Made by a program: the position numbers and the translations under genes. 64,000 nucleotides of DNA from Actinotalea subterranea (GTDB taxonomy: Bacteria; Actinomycetota; Actinomycetes; Actinomycetales; Cellulomonadaceae): NCBI RefSeq assembly GCF_008364845.1, contig NZ_VTTP01000001.1:393497-457496 (forward strand). Reading direction: 5' to 3'. How positions within the stretch are numbered: position 1 is the first letter of the stretch; every line of letters starts with the position of its first letter. A model generated the notes under the pieces. It worked only from the letters and a program-made list of their open reading frames with translations, was not told where the DNA came from and searched no databases. This document shows, one piece after another, positions 41,860 to 52,337 of this stretch.

Positions 41860-42595
41860 CTGTGGGTCCTCCGACCTGGTCGTCCGTCTCGTCCTGCGTC
41901 GGCACCGGGGCCTGGCCCGCCACCTCGATCGACTCCCAGACCGTCGCGTACCAGGGTCGCAGCGCCCCACCGGCCGGAAGGGCGGGCCCCGCGACCACTC
42001 CACCCGCCGACGCGTCCGGCAGCACCTGCTCCTCCACCACGACGTCCTCGATCACCCGGTAGGAGGTCTCGCCGGGTCGCACGTAGGCGAGGCGGTCGCG
42101 CGCCTGCGCCGCGACGTACGCCGGGTCGTCCCACCGGGTGAGCTCGGCCTGGAGGTCCGCCTCGACCTGCTCCGCGTGGGCCACCTGCGCCGCGAGGGCG
42201 TCCAGCTCCGCACGCTGGCCGAGATAGGCCCGGACCGTCGGGAAGAGCATCGTGAAGCCGACGAGCGCCACGACCGAGAGCACGAGGGCACGGACGGACA
42301 GCAGGCGGGCGAGCTGGCCCGCGCGCCCTGGACGCTCGTCGCGGGACTGCGCCGCGCGCGCGGCACGTCCCTGCCGGCCGGCGGCCCGGGCCCTGCCCGG
42401 GGCCGTCGTCGCGGGGCCGCGTGCCCGGCTCGTGCGATCGGTGCGGTCCGTCGGCCGCGCCGACGGGGTCGCCACGGCCGGTCGTGCCGCGCCGCGCCGC
42501 GGAGCCGGCCGGTCCGCACCGACGCGGGCCTGGCCCTGCGCGGCGCCTCCGGACGCGGCCGCGCGGGAGCGCGGCGGCACGGGGCGACGGGACAT
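41852..42595 (-). CDS. ftsB: FtsB/DivIC-type septum formation initiator
   Basis: 247 residues. A long basic, Ala/Pro/Arg-rich cytosolic N-terminus (about 1-92), one membrane helix (about 95-115, LSVRALVLSVVALVGFTMLF), then an extracellular coiled coil (AYLGQRAELDALAAQVAHAEQ) and the conserved WDDPAYVAAQARDRLAYVRPGE. It joins FtsL and FtsQ in the divisome. The N-terminal tail is longer than in most homologues and may be disordered. ATG at 42595 is six bases after a CACAAT element. Confidence 0.9.
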   Translation of the reverse strand: MSRRPVPPRSRAAASGGAAQGQARVGADRPAPRRGAARPAVATPSARPTDRTDRTSRARGPATTAPGRARAAGRQGRAARAAQSRDERPGRAGQLARLLSVRALVLSVVALVGFTMLFPTVRAYLGQRAELDALAAQVAHAEQVEADLQAELTRWDDPAYVAAQARDRLAYVRPGETSYRVIEDVVVEEQVLPDASAGGVVAGPALPAGGALRPWYATVWESIEVAGQAPVPTQDETDDQVGGPTGE

Positions 42596-42601
42596 GGGTC
42601 G

Positions 42602-42607
42602 ATTGTG
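42602..42607 (-). promoter_or_regulatory. -10-like element (CACAAT) for ftsB
   Basis: CACAAT on the minus strand, six bases before the ftsB ATG, no ribosome site. The eno terminator lies upstream, so ftsB needs its own promoter. Confidence 0.4.
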
Positions 42608-42776
42608 CCTCGCCGCCCCGGATGAGCCGGGGAGCCCGCCCGGGCGCGTTGCGTTCCGGCGTCCGGCAGGGCACCGGGGCGGCGCCGTCCCCGGCCCCGA
42701 GGCGCTGTCTCCGGCCCGAGGCGCCGTCCCGACGGCGACAGCGGCCCCGGCCCCGGGGCGACGCGCGCGCAGACGC

Positions 42777-42812
42777 AGCAAGGCCCGGTCGACGGATCGA
42801 CCGGGCCTTGCT
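42777..42812 (-). terminator. Very strong hairpin terminator after enolase gene
   Basis: Perfect 16-bp stem AGCAAGGCCCGGTCGA / TCGACCGGGCCTTGCT with a four-base loop, 18 bases past the eno stop. No T-run, as in other actinobacterial terminators. Confidence 0.85.
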
Positions 42813-42829
42813 GGTGCTACGGCTGGATG

Positions 42830-45777
<2,948 letters not shown>

Positions 45778-45778
45778 G

Positions 45779-47338
45779 TCAGCCTTCCTTCCGGAACATG
45801 TTGATCATCCGGTACGCCACGAGGAAGCCACCGAAGATGTTGATGCTGGCCACGGACGCCGCGACGAACGCGAGCGAGGAGACGAGCAGGTTGTCGGAGC
45901 CGATCTGCAGCAGCGCGCCGACGAGGATGATCCCCGAGATCGCGTTGGTCTGGGCCATGAGCGGCGTGTGCAGCGAGTGGCTGACCTTGGAGATCACGTA
46001 GTACCCGACGACCACGGCGAGCACGAAGACGGTGAAGTGGCCCTGGAACGCGGGCGGTCCCGCGGCGACCGCGGCGGCCATGAGCACGGCGCCGAGCGCG
46101 TAGAGGACCGACCTGCGCGTCCCGCGACGTCGGGCGTCGGCGGCGGCGACCTCGGCGAGGCGAGCGCGCTCCTGCGGGGTCACGACCGGTGCCGCGGGTG
46201 CCGCCTGCGCGGCCGAGACCTGGACGGGGGGCGGTGGCCACATGACCTCGCCCGCCGCGACGACGGTCATCCCGCGCTGGACCGGGTCCTCGAGGTCGAG
46301 GACGACCTCGCCGTTGCGCTCGGGCGTGAGCAGGGACATGAGGTTGACGACGTTGGTGCCGAAGAGCTGCGACGTGTGCTGCGGCATACGGCTGGTCAGG
46401 TCGGTGTAGCCGAGGACGACCACGCCGTTGTCCGTGACGACGCGCTCCCCGGGCACCGTGAGCTCGCAGTTGCCGCCGCCGGAGGCAGCCAGGTCGACGA
46501 TGACGCTGCCGGGGCGCATCGCGGCGACCATCGCCGCGGTGATCGTCGTCGGCGCCTTGCCGCGCACGAGCGCGGTCGTGATGACGACATCGGCCCGCGC
46601 GGTCTCCTGCGCGTACATCTGCGCCGTGAGCCGCTCCTGCTCCTGCGTGAGCTCGGCCGCGTAGCCGTCCGCGCTCACGTCCTGCTGGGCCGCGGCCGCC
46701 TGGACGAACTGCGCGCCCATCGACTCGATCTGCTCGCCGACCTCGGGCCGCACGTCGAACGCGCGGACCTGCGCGCCGAGGCTGCCTGCGGCACCGATGG
46801 CCGCGAGCCCCGCGACGCCGGCGCCGATGACGAACACGCTCGCGGGCGCCGTCTTGCCTGCGGCCGTCACCTGACCGGTGAACATGCCGCCGTACTCCTC
46901 GGCCGCCTCGATGACGGCCCGGTAGCCGGCGACGTTGGACAGCGTGCTCAGCACGTCGAGCGCCTGGGCACGGGAGATGCGGGGCACCGCGTCGAGCGCA
47001 AGGGCCGTGACGCCGCGCTCGGCGAGCGCGGTCACGAGCTCCGGGTGGGCGGCCGGAGCGAGCATCGAGACGAGGGTCGCGCCCGGTGCGAGCGAGGCGA
47101 GGTCGGCGTCGGCCGGGGTGCTGACCGTCGTGACGACGTCGCAGGCCCACACCTCCGGGGCGGCGACGACTGTCGCGCCCGCCTCGGCGTACGCGACGTC
47201 CGGGAAGTTCGCGGCGGCGCCTGCGCCCTCCTCGACGACCACGTCGTAGCCGAGCTTGCGTAGCTGGGCGACCGTGCGCGGCGTCGCCGCGACCAGTCTC
47301 TCGCCGGGCCTGGACTCGCGGGGGACGCCGATCTTCAC
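45779..47338 (-). CDS. pntA: NAD(P)+ transhydrogenase (Re/Si-specific) alpha subunit
   Basis: 519 residues, full-length form with domain I fused to membrane helices. Domain I (1-380) binds NAD(H): [19 protein letters not shown] at the start, the nucleotide fold [15 protein letters not shown] near 170, then [16 protein letters not shown]. After a Pro/Ala linker and basic stretch (ARRRGTRRS) come four helices (about 420-515). GTG at 47338 follows AGGAG. Two-gene operon with pntB, inserted between eno and mazG relative to mycobacteria. Confidence 0.95.
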   Translation of the reverse strand: MKIGVPRESRPGERLVAATPRTVAQLRKLGYDVVVEEGAGAAANFPDVAYAEAGATVVAAPEVWACDVVTTVSTPADADLASLAPGATLVSMLAPAAHPELVTALAERGVTALALDAVPRISRAQALDVLSTLSNVAGYRAVIEAAEEYGGMFTGQVTAAGKTAPASVFVIGAGVAGLAAIGAAGSLGAQVRAFDVRPEVGEQIESMGAQFVQAAAAQQDVSADGYAAELTQEQERLTAQMYAQETARADVVITTALVRGKAPTTITAAMVAAMRPGSVIVDLAASGGGNCELTVPGERVVTDNGVVVLGYTDLTSRMPQHTSQLFGTNVVNLMSLLTPERNGEVVLDLEDPVQRGMTVVAAGEVMWPPPPVQVSAAQAAPAAPVVTPQERARLAEVAAADARRRGTRRSVLYALGAVLMAAAVAAGPPAFQGHFTVFVLAVVVGYYVISKVSHSLHTPLMAQTNAISGIILVGALLQIGSDNLLVSSLAFVAASVASINIFGGFLVAYRMINMFRKEG

Positions 47339-47820
47339 CGAGCACACTCCTGTCTGACCTGCCCACGCTGGCCGGGTGGCGCGACAACCTGGATGACCGT
47401 AGCGGCCCGCACCGCAGGCTCGCGGGACGTTCGGCTCAGGCCTCATCGTCCCACCCCCCTGACGTGCACCGGGACCGGTGAGACCGCGTCCCGGCAGCCG
47501 CCCCGGCAGACGTACCGGTGGGCCGGCCGACGGCGCCGGGGCGCGCCGGACCAGCCGCCCGCCCTCACCCGTCATGGCGAGCCGTGACGCGCGCGCGGGG
47601 CCACCCGGCGGCCCATGATCCCGTCCACCCGAGGGTCACGGAATGGTAACGATCTGGCACGAATGGGACCAAGTACCTAGTACTGGCCTTCTCGGGTGCC
47701 GCGAGCCGCTGGTAGGTATGGGCCCGCTCCCGACGGGGACGACGCGGGTGCGGCAACGACGCCGCACCGCCGACCCGCCGGGCGCTCCCGCTCGCCCCCC
47801 TTCACCACAACGAGGTGGTC
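47339..47820. other. 482-base divergent intergenic region
   Basis: No convincing gene on either strand. It must carry the promoters of pntAB (-) and of the membrane-protein/XXXLXXG pair (+). Visible elements: the inverted repeat at 47672-47684, an AT-richer patch 47638-47690 unlike the rest of the window, and TAGGTATG at 47713. The first 230 bases are Arg/Pro-coding-like GC-rich sequence without structure I can name. Confidence 0.6.
47672..47684. promoter_or_regulatory. Inverted repeat AGTAC-CTA-GTACT
   Basis: Perfect five-base arms with three-base centre in the AT-richer patch about 140 bases before the + strand gene. TAGTAC within it could be part of a -10. A candidate operator; the regulator is unknown. 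Confidence 0.4.
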
Positions 47821-48507
47821 ATGACACGGAACGTCCTCGCGGGCACCGTCCTCGCCGCCGTCGCAGCCGCGACGGTCCTGCTCCCCGGCCTGCTCGGGCC
47901 CGACGTCCAAGGGGTCGCGCTGCTCGGTGCGGCGCTGGGCGGCGCCCTCGGGCTGGCGCCCGACGGCTCCGACCGTCCAGACCGGTCCGGCCCCGGACGC
48001 GTCGGCGCGTTCGCCCTCGGTCTCGGCGCGGCGTGGGTCGCCTACGTGCTGCGGGCCGCCGTGCTGCCCGACGCACCGTCCGGCCGCGCGGTGGCGGTCC
48101 TCGCCGTCGTGCTCGTGTGCGTCGCCGTCACCGCGGCCGCACGGGGCCGCGTGCCGCTCTGGGCGACCCTGCTGGGGGCGGCCGCGATGGCCGGCGCCTA
48201 CGAGGCCCTGTACACCGCCGACCCGTCGGCCGTCCTGACGACGTCGCCCCGCGCGGCGACCGCCGTGCTGCTCACCGCAGGCGCCGGCTTCCTCGCGACC
48301 GCGCTGCTCGCGTCGCGGGTTCCGTCCCGGACCGCACCCGCCGCGACCGACGCCGCCGACGCTGCCGACGTGCACGACCGCGAGCGCGACGACGACCTCG
48401 ACCTCCTCGCGGGCGCGGCCGGCCGCAACGGCCGCGGCGACCGCCTCGGCGCGCGGCGAGGACCGGCCGCGCCCGCCCCCTCCTTCGAGCCCACCCTGGA
48501 GCCCTGA
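47821..48507 (+). CDS. Multi-span membrane protein of unknown family
   Basis: 228 residues with about six predicted helices (between 5 and 180) separated by short loops, then an acidic and basic cytosolic tail (DAADAADVHDRERDDDLDLL). No family recognised; its weak sequence features are Ala/Leu/Val-rich helices typical of high-GC membrane proteins. ATG at 47821 follows ACGAGGTGG. It is separated by one base from the start of the next gene, so the two form one unit. A role as membrane partner of the large XXXLXXG protein is a reasonable inference. Confidence 0.72.
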   Translation: MTRNVLAGTVLAAVAAATVLLPGLLGPDVQGVALLGAALGGALGLAPDGSDRPDRSGPGRVGAFALGLGAAWVAYVLRAAVLPDAPSGRAVAVLAVVLVCVAVTAAARGRVPLWATLLGAAAMAGAYEALYTADPSAVLTTSPRAATAVLLTAGAGFLATALLASRVPSRTAPAATDAADAADVHDRERDDDLDLLAGAAGRNGRGDRLGARRGPAAPAPSFEPTLEP

Positions 48508-48508
48508 C

Positions 48509-50881
48509 ATGACCGCACCCGCGAGGCCCACCCCCGTGCACCCCGTCCCCCGGCTGCGCGCGCTCCGGCACCCCGTCCCCCGGCTGCGCGTCCCGAGCCG
48601 CACGCGGCGGGCTGCGTCGGCCGTCCTCGCCGCGGGGACCGCCGCGCTCGTCGTCGCGGCGCCCGCCGCCGGCAGCGGTGCGGCGCGCGCGGCCCTGCCC
48701 GAGGGCGACGTGGTCGTCACCAACACCGAGACCGTGCAGGCACGGCTCGACGCGACGGGCCGGCTGCGGGAGGCGCGCGTCTACGAGCAGCTCAGCCTCA
48801 CGGGCCACGGGACCGTCGAGGTGCTCAACCCGGTCTCCGACCAGGGCCTGCGCGACCTCGACGGCTTCGGCGGCTACGACGTGAGCGACGGGATGCTGCG
48901 GGCCGAGGTGAGCGTCGACGGCGAGCGCCGCCTGCGCACCGTCAGCGACTTCACGGACGACCTCCCGCTCGGTGTCGAGGTCGAGTACCGCCTCGACGGG
49001 ACGGAGGTGACGCCGGGCGGCGTCGTCGGCCGGTCGGGGACGCTCGAGGTCCGCTACACCGTCACCAACCTCACGGCGCGCCAGGACACCGTCACCTACG
49101 ACGACGGGACCGGGACGCAGGTGTCGACGACGGCCGAGACGGTCGTCCCGATGATCGGCCAGCTCGTGACCACCCTGCCGCCGACGTTCACCGCGGTGAG
49201 CTCCGACGAGGCCAGCATGGCCGGCGACGGCCGCGGCGGCACCCGCATGACCTTCCAGATGACCCTCTTCCCGCCCATCGGGTCTCCCACGGCCGAGTTC
49301 GGGTACACCGCGCAGATCCGCGCCGGCGTCGTGCCACCGGCGACCATGACCGCGCTGCCCGTCTCGCCGCTCACGAGCCCGTCGTTCAAGGGCGGCTCCG
49401 CGAGCTACGCGAGCGGTGCCGCGAGCGGCGTCGACCTGACCGCCGGCGCCGTCCAGATCGACGCCAACCTCCTCGCCCTGCACGACGGCGCGGCCTCCCT
49501 CCTCGAGGGCCTCGTCCAGCTCCGTGACGGTGCGGCAGAGCTGTCCGCCGGGCTCGCCGGCTCGGCGGCGCCCGGTGCGCAGACCCTCGCGGACGGCCTG
49601 CGCACGGCCGACGCCGGGGCGGCGAGCCTCGCGGGCGGCGCGCGTCGCCTCGCGGATGGGAGCGCGCAGCTCGACGCCGGGCTCGCCTCCGCCGAGGGCG
49701 CGGTGCCGCAGCTGCTCGGCGGACTCACCCAGGTCGACGGCGGCCTCGCGAAGATCGACGCCGGCCTGGCCCAGCTCGCGGGCCCGGCGGGCCTCGGACG
49801 GATGGCCACGGGCATCGGCTCCGCGAGCACCCCCGGGACGCTCCTGCACGGCATCGACCAGCTGCGCACCAAGGTCGCCGCCGCCGTCGCAGGTCTCACG
49901 ACGCTGCAGACGGCGGCGGGGGCCGCGGCCGGCCAGGTCACGGCCGCCGGGGACCTGCGCGCGGTGTCGACGAGCATCACGACCCTGACGGCCGGCGACC
50001 CGGGCATGGCGGCCGCGACGCGGACCGACCTCGACGCGATCGCCGCCGACCTGACGACCCGCGCGGCGCGGCTCGAGGCCGCGACCGCGTACCTCGCGGG
50101 CGTCACCGGGGGCCTCGCGAACCTCCGCAACGCGCTCGACCCGGCGGCCGGCTCCGCCCTCGTCGCGATCGGCTGCGGCCTGAGCGCAGGCGCCTACCCG
50201 GGCATGTGCGACCCCGCGCGGCCCGGCCTGCTCGAAGGCCTGACGACGGCGATCGCGTCGGTCGGGAGCCCGACGGCCACGCCCGCCGACCAGGCGGGCC
50301 AGACGCTGCGGGGCGGGCTCAACCTCACGCGGGGCGGCGTCGGACAGGTCTCCGCAGGGGGCCAGGGGCTCCTCGCCGGCCTGAGCCGACTCTCCGACGG
50401 CGCGGGTGTGCTGAGCGCCGGCACCACCGAGCTCGTCACCGGGTCCACGGCCCTGTCCGGTGGGACGACCCGGCTCACGACCGGCGCGGACGAGCTCGCC
50501 GAGGGCCTGCAGAGCGCCGCGGACGGCTCGACCGAGCTCGCGTCCGGTCTCACGACGGCCGCCGACGGTGCGCCCGCCCTGGTCGACGGGACGGCGCGGC
50601 TGTCCGCCGAGGGCACCTCGGTGCTCGTGGAGAACGGGAAGCAGACGGCCCAGGACTACGGCGTCAAGTACGCCGTCATCGAGGCCGGCGCCGAGCGCGC
50701 CGCCCAGGAGGGCATGGCCTTCGGGGCTCCCGACGGGGCGGCCGCGGCGACCGCGTACTCGATCGAGATCGCCGGTGCCGACGGGTCGGGCGCGCAGAAC
50801 GTGGCGCGCGGCCTCGGGTCCCTCGCCCTCTTCGGGCTCGGTGGTGCGCTCACTGCACTCATCCGTCGACGGTCGGCCTGA
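48509..50881 (+). CDS. Large secreted, membrane-tethered XXXLXXG heptad-repeat protein
   Basis: 790 residues. Basic N-terminus with a duplicated HPVPRLR, a signal peptide (about 35-62, ending AARA), a beta-rich globular part (about 63-300; SGTLEVRYTVTNLTARQDT), a long helical region (about 310-730) of heptads with Leu and Gly at fixed places (LRDGAAELSAG, LADGSAQLDAG, LSGGTTRLTTG, LAEGLQSAADG), and a C-terminal membrane helix followed by RRRSA. The heptads match the XXXLXXG type known in YhgE/Pip and RND-like proteins, but no ABC-2 or RND domain is present. A stalk or periplasm-spanning adaptor is likely. Its 3' end overlaps mazG by 23 bases. Confidence 0.75.
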   Translation: MTAPARPTPVHPVPRLRALRHPVPRLRVPSRTRRAASAVLAAGTAALVVAAPAAGSGAARAALPEGDVVVTNTETVQARLDATGRLREARVYEQLSLTGHGTVEVLNPVSDQGLRDLDGFGGYDVSDGMLRAEVSVDGERRLRTVSDFTDDLPLGVEVEYRLDGTEVTPGGVVGRSGTLEVRYTVTNLTARQDTVTYDDGTGTQVSTTAETVVPMIGQLVTTLPPTFTAVSSDEASMAGDGRGGTRMTFQMTLFPPIGSPTAEFGYTAQIRAGVVPPATMTALPVSPLTSPSFKGGSASYASGAASGVDLTAGAVQIDANLLALHDGAASLLEGLVQLRDGAAELSAGLAGSAAPGAQTLADGLRTADAGAASLAGGARRLADGSAQLDAGLASAEGAVPQLLGGLTQVDGGLAKIDAGLAQLAGPAGLGRMATGIGSASTPGTLLHGIDQLRTKVAAAVAGLTTLQTAAGAAAGQVTAAGDLRAVSTSITTLTAGDPGMAAATRTDLDAIAADLTTRAARLEAATAYLAGVTGGLANLRNALDPAAGSALVAIGCGLSAGAYPGMCDPARPGLLEGLTTAIASVGSPTATPADQAGQTLRGGLNLTRGGVGQVSAGGQGLLAGLSRLSDGAGVLSAGTTELVTGSTALSGGTTRLTTGADELAEGLQSAADGSTELASGLTTAADGAPALVDGTARLSAEGTSVLVENGKQTAQDYGVKYAVIEAGAERAAQEGMAFGAPDGAAAATAYSIEIAGADGSGAQNVARGLGSLALFGLGGALTALIRRRSA

Positions 50882-51638
50882 CCGGGGCCGGCTCGGCGGC
50901 ACGCAGCGAGGCCTCGAGGTCCCGGACGGCTGCGCGCAGGGCACCCTCCGCGTCGACGCCCGCGACCTGCGCCTGCACCACGAGCGCGAGGAGCGACCTG
51001 CCGAGCTCGGGTCCGGACGACGCCTCGGCCGGTCGCGGGGCGTCGCCCCCGCCGGCCGGGGTGTCCAGGCCACCGGCCGGGCTGTCCAGGCCCGCGACCG
51101 GGGCGTCCAGGCCCGCGGCCGGGCCGTCCAGGCCCGCGGCCGAGGTGTCCAGGCCGGCCCGACGGGCCCGGGCGAGGACCGCCTGCGCACGTGCGAGGGC
51201 CGGCAGCCCCGCCGGGATGCCGTCGAGCGCCGATGCGCGCTGCTTCTCGGCACGCTTGATCTCGTCCCAGCGTGCGCTCACGTGGGCGGCGTCACGCACC
51301 TGAGCCTCGGCGAACACGTGGGGGTGCCGCCGCCGGAGCTTCGCCGCGATGCCCGCGGCGACGTCGTCCAGGTCGAACGGCTCGGTCGGGTGCTCGGCAG
51401 CGACCCGTGCGTGGAACACGACCTGGAGCAGGAGGTCACCCAGCTCCTCGCGCAGCGCAACGCGGTCGCCGGTCTCGACCGCCTCGACGACCTCGAAGAC
51501 CTCCTCGACGGCGTAGGGGACGAGCGACTCGTGCGTCTGCTCGGCGTCCCACGGGCAGCCCCCGGGCGAGCGCAGCCGGTCCATGACCTCGACGAGGTCC
51601 GCGAGCGCGTCCGAGCGTCGGGGACCGGCCGGGCTCAC
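50859..51638 (-). CDS. mazG: MazG nucleotide pyrophosphohydrolase, with repeat insertion
   Basis: 259 residues. Hydrolyses non-canonical NTPs or (p)ppGpp-related nucleotides. The first MazG domain is intact: RLRSPGGCPWDAEQTHESL, then Mg2+ ligands in EEVFEVVEAVE and ELGDLLLQVVFHARV. The second half is interrupted after QAVLARARRAGLD by about 45 residues of AGLDxPA-type heptads from a 21-bp tandem repeat, then resumes with LGRSLLALVVQAQVAGVDAEGALR. GTG at 51638 lies seven bases after the lipoprotein stop. Next to mfd as in mycobacteria (Rv1020-Rv1021). Confidence 0.9.
   Translation of the reverse strand: MSPAGPRRSDALADLVEVMDRLRSPGGCPWDAEQTHESLVPYAVEEVFEVVEAVETGDRVALREELGDLLLQVVFHARVAAEHPTEPFDLDDVAAGIAAKLRRRHPHVFAEAQVRDAAHVSARWDEIKRAEKQRASALDGIPAGLPALARAQAVLARARRAGLDTSAAGLDGPAAGLDAPVAGLDSPAGGLDTPAGGGDAPRPAEASSGPELGRSLLALVVQAQVAGVDAEGALRAAVRDLEASLRAAEPAPVRPTVDG
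51040..51155. repeat. 21-bp tandem repeats inside mazG
   Basis: About five and a half copies; the core of each unit is GTCCAGGCC on the plus strand, starting near 51061, 51082, 51103, 51124 and 51145, with a degenerate unit before. They encode AGLDTSA, AGLDGPA, AGLDAPV, AGLDSPA, GGLDTPA heptapeptides. The reading frame is kept through the array. Confidence 0.9.
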
Positions 51639-51645
51639 GTCGCGC

Positions 51646-52215
51646 TCAGTCCGTCGTGCCGGTGCTCGCCCCGGCAGCCTCGTCCTCGGCCTCGGTGGCC
51701 ACGATCCACGGGAGGTCGGGGCGCGCGATGGTCGCGGTCGCGAGGTCCGCCTCGCCGTACCGCGGGTTGACCTCGACGTCGAGCGCCTGGACCTCGGCGT
51801 CCAGCTCCTCGACGATCTGCTGGGCGTCCGGCAGGCCCTGCAGCTTCTGCAGCGCGAGGCTCATCCGGATGATCTCGACGGAGCCGTCACCGAAGTCGGG
51901 CACGGGGTCGAGGCCCGCGTCCACGGCGCTCGCCTCCATGGCCTCGAGCGCGTCGTCGCGCGACACGCCCACGCCGTGCTCGGCGGCCGCGTCGATGAAC
52001 GTGGGCGCGACGATGAGGAAGACGAGCACGCGGCCCGCCTCGGGCACGGTCCCCAGGCTCCCGAGGTCCTCCTGCGCCCGCTCGAGCGTCGCCTGCGAGA
52101 TCGTGCGGTCCTCGAGGACGGCGGCCGCCCGCGGGTCGGCGGTGCACCCGGCCAGCACGAGGGCACCCGCGAGGATCCCCGTCGCCGCCGCCACAGCCCT
52201 GCGCGTTGTCGCCAC
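51646..52215 (-). CDS. Lipoprotein with SurA-N-like domain, between mfd and mazG
   Basis: 189 residues. Signal peptide with lipobox LVLAGC (Cys at about 25), so anchored outside the membrane. The mature part begins TADPRAAAVLEDRTISQATLERAQEDL, whose helix pattern resembles the SurA/PrsA N-terminal chaperone domain, but no rotamase domain follows. GTG at 52215 is chosen for the signal peptide; GAGGAGG lies ten bases upstream. Position between mfd and mazG is shared by relatives in Micrococcales; the mycobacterial lpqU lies next to mazG too but is a different family. Probably a periplasmic folding helper. Confidence 0.78.
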   Translation of the reverse strand: MATTRRAVAAATGILAGALVLAGCTADPRAAAVLEDRTISQATLERAQEDLGSLGTVPEAGRVLVFLIVAPTFIDAAAEHGVGVSRDDALEAMEASAVDAGLDPVPDFGDGSVEIIRMSLALQKLQGLPDAQQIVEELDAEVQALDVEVNPRYGEADLATATIARPDLPWIVATEAEDEAAGASTGTTD

Positions 52216-52337
52216 CCGTCCGACCTCCTCGCACCGGGACGCCGGTCGGCGTCCGCGCCGCCCATCGTAGGCGACCCTCCCGCGCGTCGTGCTCAGCCCG
52301 GGGCGGTGCGGGCCGGTGCGCACGCGGGCGCCGCGTC

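Noticed and set aside
48272..51253. A 993-codon minus-strand open frame opposite the XXXLXXG gene
   Set aside because: Low-complexity Arg/Gly/Asp translation; the repeats are the mirror of the heptads on the plus strand.
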